Shown here piece after piece: positions 1 through 10,600 of a stretch of DNA of 64,000 nucleotides. The position numbers and the translations under genes were made by a program. This stretch comes from Pterois miles (taxonomy: Eukaryota > Chordata > Actinopteri > Perciformes > Scorpaenidae): the NCBI GenBank assembly GCA_947000775.1, contig CAMQGK010000299.1:18356001-18420000 (forward strand), in the 5' to 3' direction. Positions within the stretch are counted from its first letter, which is position 1, and each line of letters begins with the position of its first letter. The notes beneath the pieces are model-generated. The model worked only from the letters and a program-made list of their open reading frames with translations. It searched no databases and was not told the origin of the DNA.

Positions 1-13
1 GTTGTTAGTTTGG

Positions 14-124
14 GTCGGCTGTGGCTCAGAGGGTAGAGCAGGTCAGAAGGTTGGTGGTTCGATCCCCGGCTGCTCTGGTCACATGTGGATAAATTCTTGA
101 ATGAGAAAAAAAAAAAAAAAAAAA
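14..124 (+). repeat. tRNA-derived SINE fragment with poly(A) tail
   Basis: A Pol III box A-like motif (tggctcagagg, 22-32) and a box B-like motif (ggttcgatccc, 56-66) are spaced as in a tRNA head, and an A-run follows at about 105-124. The same head recurs at 33457 and, inverted, near 35075. The body is much shorter than in those copies, so this is a truncated insertion and not a functional tRNA gene. The SINE family name is not certain. Confidence 0.75.
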
Positions 125-125
125 C

Positions 126-490
126 GTAGTTAGGTTGAGGCAACAAAATCCTTAGTTAGGCATAGGCAAAAAAACCCTTATGTTGAGGCAACAAAATCTT
201 AAATTAGGTTTAGGCAAGAAAACCTTAAGTCAGGTTGAGGCAACAACATTTTAGTTAGGTATAGGCATCACAAGTTTTGGTTAGGTTGAGGCAACTAAAT
301 CTTTGGTTAGGTTTTGGCAACTAAACTTTAAGTTAGGTTTAGGCGACAATTTTTTTAGTTAGGTTTAGGAAACTGAATAGGTTTAGGCAACAAAATCTTT
401 AGTTAGGTTTAGGCAACAAAACATTTAGTTATGTTTAGACATCAAAGCCTTACGTTAGGTTTAGGAAAAACATCATGGTTGGGTTTAAAA
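126..490. repeat. Degenerate tandem repeat, unit about 28 bp
   Basis: About 13 diverged copies of a unit of the form gttaggtttaggcaacaaaa plus a T-rich end. Units differ by substitutions and short indels, so this is an old array. It contains TTAGG-like steps but not the vertebrate telomere hexamer in tandem. Confidence 0.8.
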
Positions 491-1250
491 TAAGTATGTA
501 AACTTAGTAAAATACAAAGGGAAGCAACATCACCGAAGTACGGAAAACGCATCACAAATGTCACTAACATAACGTACAAAACAAACCAACAGTCGGGAAC
601 AGCATGGTGTATTTACTGTACATGGATGCATTATCACTGGACTCACAGCAGACTACCGGTACATGGTGTAATGCAGTGCCTTGTGTATTATCGTGGTATT
701 TATATACACATTTCTGTGTGAACAGGCTGCCTATTTCTAGCCTCTGCACATAAGTTAAAATAAACTTCTTTGTTCATCTTTGTTGTCTCTGTGTACATTG
801 AGAGCAACTTAAAGCCAGAGTCAAATCCCCTGTATGAGTGGCACATGTGTGCACATCCTTGGCCACTAAAGCTGACGGTGACGGTGAGGCGTTTGGGGAT
901 GCTGGTGCTGCTGTATTGGTTGGCTGTGCGTCGGCTGCAGGAAGCAGCAGCAGGGCGGTGGGGTCGAGTCCAGACGGCTGCTGAAAGGACGTTTGTGTTT
1001 CAGCTATTTGTCTTCTGCTTCCCAGCAGCTGCTGCACTTCCACCATCAAGTGTCCCGTTTAAGTGTGTTCGCCAGTCTGAGGGCTGCTGCCTTTAGTCAG
1101 ACGTTAATGGCCTGTTTGGACACAGTGGAACTCCTCCTGGTTTTTACAGCAGCTGTAGAGTAAAAGACGTTTACAGGCAGAGGAACCCTTCATGCTCCGG
1201 CCAGCAGATGGCCTCAAATGTTCATTCTTTACTTATCAACCTTCCAACTC
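491..1250. other. Upstream intergenic DNA, no gene recognised
   Basis: Mixed-composition sequence with overlapping short open frames on both strands at 770-1096. None resembles a known family, and none has splice or codon features that would support a gene. Confidence 0.5.
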
Positions 1251-1252
1251 AG

Positions 1253-1370
1253 TCTACAGTGCTGAAGAGTAAAATTACACAAGAACTGTACTTTTGTAAC
1301 TTTGAGGTACTTGTACTTTACTTGGGTATTTCCATTTTATGTTACTTTATACTTCTACTCCAGTGGAAAT
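1253..1370 (+). repeat. hAT-like MITE fragment, 'aagtacttgtacttta' family
   Basis: The stretch with gaggtacttgtactttactt and the following 'atttccattttatgttactttatacttctactcc' pattern matches the body of the teleost element whose ends read cagtggtggaaagtaacta. Related copies lie at 2714-3062, 24172-24290, 52440-52936 and 59088-59190. The terminus is missing here. Confidence 0.65.
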
Positions 1371-2390
1371 CAGAGGGGAATGTTGTATGTTGTTATTATG
1401 TTGTTATTTTACATACAAAACATATTATTTTAAAATTTTATATACTACTACTACTAGTAAAATAACATAATAATAATAATACATATGAATACAGCAGTAA
1501 TACATAAGTTAATACATAAAAAATAAAATTAAAAAGCATATAATACATATAATATATTAAATTATATTAAATATTACTATCATGGAAGAAATGATCCAAT
1601 AACTCTGCATTATTTGTATTTTTGCATTCAGGTATTTTGTTTGCTGACACTTTTGTGCTTTTAATTGTAAGTGAAACTTTGAATGCAGGACTTCTTTTAC
1701 TTGTAATGGAGTATTTATTTACTTATATATTATATATTTACAATATAATATTGTACATAATTTGAAACCTTCTGCCACTACTGTCAATCTATTTATCGCC
1801 CTTTTTATTTGTGGAAGACTTTTCTCACTTTTTCAAGATGTATTAAGATGAATTCATGTAACAGAATGTAACAGATTTTTATTGTATTTTATTTTACTTA
1901 AATATAAATGTTTTGATGACATGGTTGGTATCGATAGTATTCATGGTTTTCTAGCTTCAGATGATATCTGGAGCGTCACTCCAGCCCTAAAACTGGCCCT
2001 GCTGGTCTCTTAGGATGTTTTGGTTTAGTCATGCAGATTCCAACATTTTCTGCTATACAGTTAAAGACATTATCCGTTGCACAACACACTGAACCTGTCT
2101 TGACCTTTGCCATGCTGATAATCCATAATTCTGCTGCATCACAGCAGTGAGCTGACAGATGTGTGTGCAGCTGTGCAGTCAGGAGTCTTGTGTAACTGCA
2201 CACTTACAGTAACTTCATCCAACTCTCTCAACTTTGGCACAGATAGATTTCACCAGTACATCAGTGAGCAATTATAGATAATATGGTTGTACATATAGGC
2301 AGGTAAAGATAAGGAGTCTGTCACTGAACGTATGTGAAGGCAGTATGTGGATTTTATAGAGTAATACATGACGACTTAAAGTGAAATGTG
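1371..2390. other. AT-rich intergenic DNA
   Basis: Mostly AT-rich low-complexity sequence, including TAA-like runs at 1455-1580. Near 1920-2000 a segment (atggttggtatcgatag, then ttctagcttcagatgat) looks like the tail of the gggctgt-type MITE seen at 30413 and 45884. No gene recognised. Confidence 0.5.
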
Positions 2391-2394
2391 ACTG

Positions 2395-2695
2395 CAACTA
2401 ATTCAGATTTTATTATGAATTCTGCATCTGCAGATTTTTTTTTCTTGATTAATTGATTAATCCTTTGGTGTATGACGTGTCCATCTCAGTTTCCCAAAGT
2501 CCAAGGTGACGTTCTCAGAGGTTATGTTTTCTGCAATCAAAAGTCCAAAACTCAAAGGTATGCAGTTAATTATTATAGAAGACTAAGAAAACCGACAATC
2601 ACATCTGGTATCAGTTCAAAACCTGAACACAGTGATTTTTTGGTCATCTTTATATTTAAAAAAATATTTAAGGATCACTTCTGAAAATAGTTACC
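2395..2695 (+). repeat. Fragment of the agggctgcaacta MITE family
   Basis: The segments gattaattgattaatcctt, cagtttcccaaagtccaag and tgacgttctcag follow the order of the teleost MITE whose better copies are at 20704-20956 and 62243-62530. The open frame at 2472-2684 is part of this relic. Confidence 0.55.
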
Positions 2696-2713
2696 AACTC
2701 ATCAATTAATAGT

Positions 2714-3062
2714 GAAGTACTCAGGTATTTTACTTATGTAAAAGTAACAATAACACAGTGTAGAAATACTATGTTACAAATAGAAGTACTGCATTCAAAA
2801 CTTTACTTAAAAGTTCAAAAGTATTTGTATTAAAATGTTGCCTTAAAGTACAAAGTGTAAAAGTACTGGCCCATTTCAGAAGAACATACATTAAAATTAT
2901 TGTTGTATGTATGTAATGCATTAATGTGTTCATCGCTTTAAAAAGTACAATGCCTCTAAAATGTTGTTGAGTAAAAGTATAAAGTAGCATAAAGTTGAAA
3001 TAATACTATACTATAATAAATATAATACTTGAGGAAATGTACGTAGTTACAGCCCACCACTG
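2714..3062 (-). repeat. hAT-like MITE, 'aagtac' family, inverted copy
   Basis: The right end reads acgtagttacagcccaccactg, the reverse complement of the family start (cagtggtgg...gtaactaagtaca). The body has many aagtac/gtactt steps. This is a nearly complete but decayed copy. Confidence 0.65.
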
Positions 3063-3119
3063 TTAATTAACTAACTAATCATGTCAACTGCAGAATCGAT
3101 CCAACAAGCAGACATTTAG

Positions 3120-3600
3120 ATTTGAGTTTATTCTATAAGATAAAAAAACTAACAAACAGATAAATGATATCCATTTTATTACAATCCATTAAAATAAAAT
3201 GCAAAAAGACCAACAAAAAAAGATGAATATTCATATTTAATTAAAATTAATTATAATCAAATACAAAAAATGGCAACAAAGACATAGATAAATTATTTAA
3301 ATTTAATTATAATCAATCAGAATAAAATATAAAAACAACAACAAATAAATAGATAAATTATTTAAATTTAATTATAATCAATCAGAATAAAATATAAAAA
3401 CAACAACAAATAAATAGATAAATTATTTACATTTATTAAAATGAATTATAATAACATACAAAAAACAATAATAAACAAACAGATGATTTATTTGAGAAGA
3501 TAATTTTTTTATAATTTATCTTAATTAATTATTATATTATATTATTAATTATTTACAGTATAGGACTTGGGTATGCAAAGATAGAAAATAATCAGGAAAA
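3120..3600. repeat. AT-rich tract with a 65-bp tandem duplication
   Basis: A 65-bp block starting aattatttaaatttaattat at 3291 is repeated with no visible difference at 3356, and its first bases occur again at 3421. The rest is AT-rich and low complexity. Confidence 0.7.
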
Positions 3601-3654
3601 CTAATCTTTAAGCTGAAATAAAACACCTGTTTTGAGTAAAGCATTAAACCAGAG

Positions 3655-3850
3655 TCCAGAGTCCCGGTCCGGGTGATACTGGTGACCAGTCTGAACCCAC
3701 TGGTGATGTTACGTCACCGCCAAGCCCCGCCCCCTCCACTCCGCCACCATCACCGCCCGCTCGAGGAACAGACAACGTGCTCCCGCTGCGTCAAGGGCAC
3801 AGTGACAGCGCGATAAACCGGAAACGAGTCCTTCTACCTTCACAATAAAA
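3655..3850 (+). promoter_or_regulatory. GC-rich island with CRE-like, GC-box and SRE-like motifs upstream of elovl6
   Basis: A short GC/CpG-rich block stands out from AT-rich surroundings. It contains TTACGTCA (3709-3716, CRE-like), CCCCGCCCCC (3725-3734, Sp1-type GC box) and ATCACCGCCC (3749-3758, similar to the SREBP sterol element ATCACCCCAC). Elovl6 is a known SREBP-1 target in mammals. It lies about 0.7 kb before the elovl6 ATG and could be a distal promoter or an upstream 5' UTR exon. Its function is inferred. Confidence 0.45.
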
Positions 3851-4194
3851 GTCGGGACCGCAACCTGTTCTCGTTTCCATTCATTGATTAATTCATTATA
3901 ATTTATTGGTCGTTTAATCTCTAAAATGTTGTCGTATACAATTTTTATTTTATTTGATTAATCAATTTATGGTTACATCTATTTTTGATATTGTTTTTTT
4001 CTATATTAAATGACAAATTTATTTATTTATTAATTCAATAAATAAATAAATAAATAAAGGTTAATTAAATACAGCAAAAGTAATATTAAAAATAAATGCA
4101 GCCGTTGATGAATTGGTAAAATAAAAATAAATGCACAAGTAATAAAATAAATAAATAATAAATGCAACCTTAAACCTGAAGCATAACGGACAAA

Positions 4195-4512
4195 ACAAAG
4201 GCACACATTCGCCGCATCATGGCGTCAACTCCTTTTATTTTGAAAGTCCATGCCGGAATAGCATCGTTTCGTTTTGGCTAGCTTGTCGGCCGTGAGGAAA
4301 GTGAGAGGCAGAGGGAAGTACATCTGGTGGTACCGCATCCTCCCTTCACCCCGGAGTCCAACCGGTGATAATCCAGCTAAGAGCATCTGGATAAGACCAA
4401 GCAGCAGCAGTCAGACTGTCCCCCGTCTGCAGGCCGGTTCGGCGCGGTCACATCTGTCCAAAATCCTCCTGAAACTTCGGGTTTTTTTAGCGGAAGAAAA
4501 GCTGATTTAAAA
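4195..4512 (+). promoter_or_regulatory. elovl6: Probable elovl6 core promoter / 5' UTR
   Basis: CpG-rich sequence directly precedes the elovl6 start codon, while the DNA upstream (3880-4190) is AT-rich. No TATA box is obvious near the start. A short upstream frame opens at ATG 4219 and ends at TAG 4279-4281 (20 codons). The transcription start cannot be read from sequence. Confidence 0.5.
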
Positions 4513-4607
4513 ATGAACGCTACTGAGCTCAGTACCGCGCTAGCGGAGTACGACTTCGAGCGGCGCTTCGACGAAAGACGAGCCCTGGAATGGATGCAGG
4601 AAAACTG
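4513..4607 (+). CDS. elovl6: elovl6 coding exon 1
   Basis: Encodes residues 1-31 plus two bases of Trp32 (MNATELSTALAEYDF...MQEN-W). The donor is ACTG|gtatgt. The start is chosen because the next codons align with the ELOVL6 N terminus and an in-frame TAA lies a short way upstream. Confidence 0.93.
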
Positions 4608-7600
4608 GTATGTACACAGGAGAAACCTCCTTACGGGGATGATAGAAACAGGATTAGAAACAGCGGCTTGGTCCCGCCGTCCCCGCGGACAGACTGTGGT
4701 GGGTGGTGGGCTCCGGCTGTACCTCATGTCCTGTCGGGCTGCTCGCCATGCAGACCCGGTGTCCGTCAGTCTGTTAACCGCCCTCATCTCCCTCCATCTC
4801 TGGGATTCATTTTATACATCGATGTGCCACATCTGTGGCTAAAACACACAATAATGAGCTAAAGTTGGATTAAGAAACTCCTGTTTTACCCGCTTTAATT
4901 CAGACGTCCTTGAGGATGCAGGACATGACTCCATGTGCGCTCGCACAGGTCAGACCTGGTCTGCTTCAAGACTTGATCTGATTTCACTAACAGCTGTGTG
5001 CATACATGAAATGTGTTTTAACTGAGATACACACAGTAAAACTGTGGACTCGTTGCTTTCATTGTCCTATAAAATAAAGCGTATGAAGGGAGTGATCCTC
5101 ATCCGTCACCCAGCTACAGGGAACCTAGTAAGAGCACATTTTTAGCCTCACTTCCATGAAGCTGTGCTCGACTCAAACTAAATACAGCTGTTTCTGTGAC
5201 AGTGAGCTGTCAAATGAAGCCTCACCACCCCCTTCCCTCCACTACCGGAGCTCCACACAGCGTGGGAGATGTACACACCGTTTACACAGTAGTAAGTGAA
5301 TAATAGTAGCAGCAGTTGTGTAATGGACCTGCTTCAGCTGTCCTGCTGCTGAGTCATCTTCTAACTTCACTGTTAAGGTACTACAGTTATACTTGGATCA
5401 ATTAAAGCTCTTTCTGTACTTTTACGTAGAAAAATCTAAATTAAAACAGTGAAATGTTGATTTCCAGCATGAATGAAGTCAAATATATCAGTCATTGTCA
5501 GGTATTATTCATCAGATCAAAGGATAAAGACATTTCCCTCATAAAATAGTGGTATTTTCTTTTTACTTTATAAGGGACATGTCATGTTTTATACTTCTTG
5601 TGAATACAGTCCAGTCAATCTTAATTCCATAGATGTATTTTGTATATCCATTTCCTTTTGTTAACACTTTATTTTGAAAACCAGATGTAGTCTCAGGTGT
5701 CTACTTCCTCTACCTTCTCCAAGGTGGTCTCTAGCTCTCCGTCAGCTCCGTTCTCTTCATCCATCCATGTTCAGCTCCATCGGGGCCGTTTGAATGTATT
5801 TAACATAAATGTCAGTATATGGAGCTCTACAGTCGTAGCGTCGGCCCGTTGGACCACGGAGACGAGAGCGACGGCCGGCCGGACCGCACGTTACCGCCGT
5901 ACGATAACGTTTCCTGTCCGTGACGGAGTTAGTGTGCAGCTTTAGCCGTGATGTCTAGCTCTGCTTTTCCTGCAGTGTGTGAAACCCAAAGTGTTTCCAT
6001 CCTTTACTGGATGTGTAGTGTTTACCACGCTGGATTTAACATGGAGGCTGTAAGTCGGATCCACGCTGACCCTCCAACGTTTTCTGCTTTCTTGCTGCAG
6101 TTTGTTTTGGTTGATGGTCACGGAACAGATATGACTCAGTCTACAACAAAAAAAAATGGTAACTTCCCTCTACCTCCACATAGACTTAAACAAAGCAAAT
6201 AAATCAATTCTGGCTTTAAAAACTTCAAAATCATTAAAAAAAATAACAATACATGGGTGAACTGAGTCCCAGCAAGAATTTTAGACTCTATAATCACCTA
6301 ATCTGAGACGGTGACGATCGTAGCAGCCAAAAATAAATATCATAATCTGAACTACATGTTAGTCTCTGTGATTTTATTGACTAAACAATCATTTAAGTCA
6401 AGGTTGTCAAACATACGGCCTGAGGGCCAGAACCGCCCTGTCAACGGGTCCAATGACTTTGCAAAGTGTAAAAATTGTACAAAAGAATGAGATTTGAATT
6501 TTTTAAGCCTCAATTCTGAAATACGTTTTCACATTTATGACTTTCAACAGGAATTATGTCCAAATTTAAGTTAAAATAAAGTCAGAATTCTGACATAGAA
6601 AGCCAAAATCATGAGATATTAAGTCAAATGTTTTATTAGTTAACATAGAAAGTCATAATTAAGAGAATTAACTTAAACTTGGGGAGTCAAACTTGCAAGA
6701 TATGACTCAAAACTATGTATGTTTAATGTAAAAACTGAGATTTTCATTTTTCAAGGCTCAATTTTGAGATATTTTGTCACATTTATGGCTTTTTTATGGG
6801 AATTTAGTCCAGATTTTAAGTAAATGATGTCCAAATTTTGACATAGTAAGCCAAAGTTCTGAGATATTAAGTTGAATTTATGTATGAATAATTAATTACA
6901 ATTTTGCAGTTAAATGCACTTGTATTTGTATGTTGGGCTGGATTTTTCATTAATTGAGATCATTTTATGAATGAACTTGTACTTCTTTACACTACCAGGA
7001 AGGAGACATTTGGAGGTGTTGTTATTGATCGGTTATGGGGTCCCTGAACTAACATGAGTTTGACACCTTCTTGTGGGCTTTGGCTTCATGCAGGTTTTTC
7101 TACATCCGACATGGGTGGACTGGGCGGCTCTCAGAGGCCCCTGTAGCATAAACTGGGTCAAGCAGCATCTACTCTGCCTAATATGTATTGTGCCAATCTG
7201 GATTAGTCATCTGGTCTATTCCCAAACCACCTCCGCCTCACGCACGGCCTCACAGATGTAATGCATGCTCAGAGTCTGGATTAAACAAAAACAAATATCA
7301 GGTATGGCTGTTCTTTTTCCTGCAGCAGCGTCACAGTGCACACTTAATCTTTTTCCCTGCCGTTTAGTATTCTGAGCTCGGGACATGACCTTTTTTGCTC
7401 AGTCGTCGCTTTCTCCCGCAGACTGTTAATTGAAATAATATCGCTGGTTGCTGATAAGCCAGGCGGAGCAGCGCCCAGCTAAAATTGCCTCATCACTCAG
7501 AGCCGGCAGTCTAAATGGTCAGTGTGTCAACAACTAATCTCTGTTAATCCCTCGCTGTGGTTATAAATGAGGATAGGCTGAAGGATGGGTTTAGAAAATG

Positions 7601-10600
7601 GACATCTTTTAATTCGTAGTTTAAAATAGCATCATGGACACGACGCCATGTGTTTACCTGCCTCACGGCCCCGGTAAGCAGACAGTCAGGTCATGTCATA
7701 TTTGCTTTTAATTGCAGTTGGCTGGTCCGTTCAGCGTAATTGGGTAATGCCTTTACGTAACAGCGCTACATCTGTATAATCATCCTCTTGTTCAGGCTCT
7801 CACTGAGGTGATTTACAGTTTAGCAGGGCTGTTTGTTGAGGAAGTCGTCTTCTTCCTCTTTTTCTAGCCTGACAGAGGTCAAAGTACATTTGGAGCAGGT
7901 TATTATAGATAATTCATTTCAATGCTGGCTTTCTGGCTACTTCTTTATAAATTACTGTGAGGAACTTTTAACTGGTAATGAAACAGTCTCATTTATTTCT
8001 GATGCCGCTATATGACATAATTAAATGAGACTATCAAAAAGAAGGCCGACTATTTCTATCAATATTATTCCAAGCCGCCATGATGCTTTGTGTGAATTAT
8101 GAGCGCAACCTCTGGCATGTCATGTCACTGTCACTTAGCTACATTATGATAATCTACACTAGCATATTCATCTACATTATGATAATCTACACTAGCATAT
8201 TTAGCTAAGTTATGATAACCTACACTAGCATATTCATCTACATTATGATAACCTACACTAGCATATTCATCTACATTATGATAACCTACACTAGCATATT
8301 CATCTACATTATGATAACCTACACTAGCATATTTAGCTACGTTATGATAACCTACACTAGCATATTTAGCTACGTTATGATAACCTACACTAGCATATTT
8401 AGCTACGTTATGATAACCTACACTAGCATATTTAGCTACATTATGATAACCTACACTAGCATATTCATCTACATTATGATAACCTACACTAGCATATTTA
8501 GCTACGTTATGATAACCTACACTAGCATGTTTAGCTACATTATGATAACCTACACTAGCATATTTAGCTACGTTATGATAACCTACACTAGCATATTTAG
8601 CTACATTATGATAACCTACACTAGCATATTTAGCTGCGTTATGATAACCTACACTAGCATATTTAGCTACGTTATGATAACCTACACTAGCATATTTAGC
8701 TACGTTGTGATAACCTACACTAGCATATTTAGCTGCGTTATGATAACCTACACTAGCATATTTAGCTACGTTATGATAACCTACACTAGCATATTCAGCT
8801 ACGTTATGATAACCTACACTAGCATATTTAGCTACGTTATGATAACCTACACTAGCATATTCAGCTACGTTATGATAACCTACACTAGCATATTTAGCTA
8901 CGTTATGATAACCTACACTAGCATATTCAGCTACGTTATGATAACCTACACTAGCATATTCAGCTATGTTATGACTCCATCGCTACAGACGGTGAAGCAG
9001 TGAACAATCTGAACAGCTCTGATGCAGATCAGGACTTCCACACTAACAAGGTTTAGTTTTTTCCACACAGATATCCGAACTCAAACTGTGTTTCGTCTAA
9101 TGCCGCCCTGCACTCTGCGCCATAAACTGCTTTACATTTTAAACTGTACAGAAAATAGTGAAAGTAATTGGCTGTCATTAAACCAACGCTGCAATGCTGA
9201 GTCCTCCCTACACATGACATCAACCCTGATGTTCTCCTGGCTCTGCTGTCAGTCCTTTAAGGACCCGGTTAGCCTCTGGGGCTACGCTGCCTTCGACGGG
9301 AGGTGGAGAGCTCAGAGAGCATAGCTCCATCCACTGCTCCACCGGTCCCTGCTGGGCAGACTGTCAGACCCCGCTGCAGTAAAATGACACTCTGGTGCTT
9401 AGAAACATGACCGCCTTTGTTCACAGGGGCCGCCAGAATCAACACAAAATAAAAGTAATATTGAAGGAAATGTTTCATTTTATTGACCCACCTCTCAAGT
9501 CCCCAGTGAATAAAGTCAACTCAGTAGTGCTGATTAAGGTGTTATTATGGTGTGTTTTCGCGTCCACAGGAGCAAAGCATTCATGTTCTGTGGCCTGTAT
9601 GCTGCGCTCGTGTTCGGTGGTCAGCACTTCATGAGGGAAAGGCCGAAGCTGAACCTGCGACGCCCGTTGGTGCTGTGGTCACTCAGCCTGGCCATCTTCA
9701 GGTGAGTCACAGTCGGGACTGAAAGGACCGTCTCTGGTTTAGTGGATTGACAGTAAATTCAATTCTTAAGTGGATTAAATAATTTATCAAGACAAAGGAT
9801 CCTCAAATGTGAGGATTTGATAGGATCGTTTTTATACCATTTAACTTTTTGAGGTTCTGAATTTCTGAATTTGCTCTAGATAAATGCTGTTAATCAGACA
9901 TTTTATAAACTAAATGGTTAATTAAAAAAAGACAGATTGATTGATAATAGAAATGATCATTAGTTACAGCCCCAGTCTGCAGTATGTGACAGAGGTGTGA
10001 ATGTCTAGCAAAAGAAGACAGTACGTAACAGTCTGAAGGCCAGAGTATCATTTTATTTCCCTTAAGATAAGAGATGAGATAAGATTGATTTATTTTTCTT
10101 GAGGGAAATTGTTGTGCAGCAGTTGAAGTACAAGGTAGGAAAGAGTCCAAATATAAATAATATTAATAAGGTGCAACAGTAAAGATCATCGATACTTGTA
10201 TATAACAATATATGTACAATATCATTTCAGAAGGTATTAGAAGTATATGAGTTTGGTGAATCGTGAAGTTTGTCTACCACAGGAAGAAAGGATTTCTGTG
10301 GTGGTATGTGAGCCATCATGGTGGTACTAGAGTGTATATATAGAGTGTGAGCTAGGCTGTGGACTAGTGTGTGGACTAGAGTGTATATTAGAGTGTGAGC
10401 TAGGCTGTGGACTAGTGTGTGGACTAGAGTGTATATTAGAGTGTGAGCTAGGCTGTGGACTAGAGTGTGGACTAGAGTGTATATTAGAGTGTGAACTAGG
10501 GTGTGAGCCAGAGTGTATATTAGAGTGTGAGCTAGGCTGTGGACTAGTGTGTGGACTAGAGTGTATATTAGAGTGTGAGCTAGGCTGTGGACTAGAGTGT

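Noticed and set aside
14..124. Possible tRNA gene at the left edge
   Set aside because: Boxes A and B are present but no cloverleaf fits; related copies at 33457 and 35080 show it is a SINE head.
126..490. Interstitial telomere repeat because of TTAGG steps
   Set aside because: The unit is about 28 bp with one or two TTAGG per unit; there is no TTAGGG tandem run.
8212..9003. 263-codon open frame with an 11-residue repeat
   Set aside because: It is the 33-bp minisatellite read in one frame; the unit length is divisible by three and there is no splice or family support.
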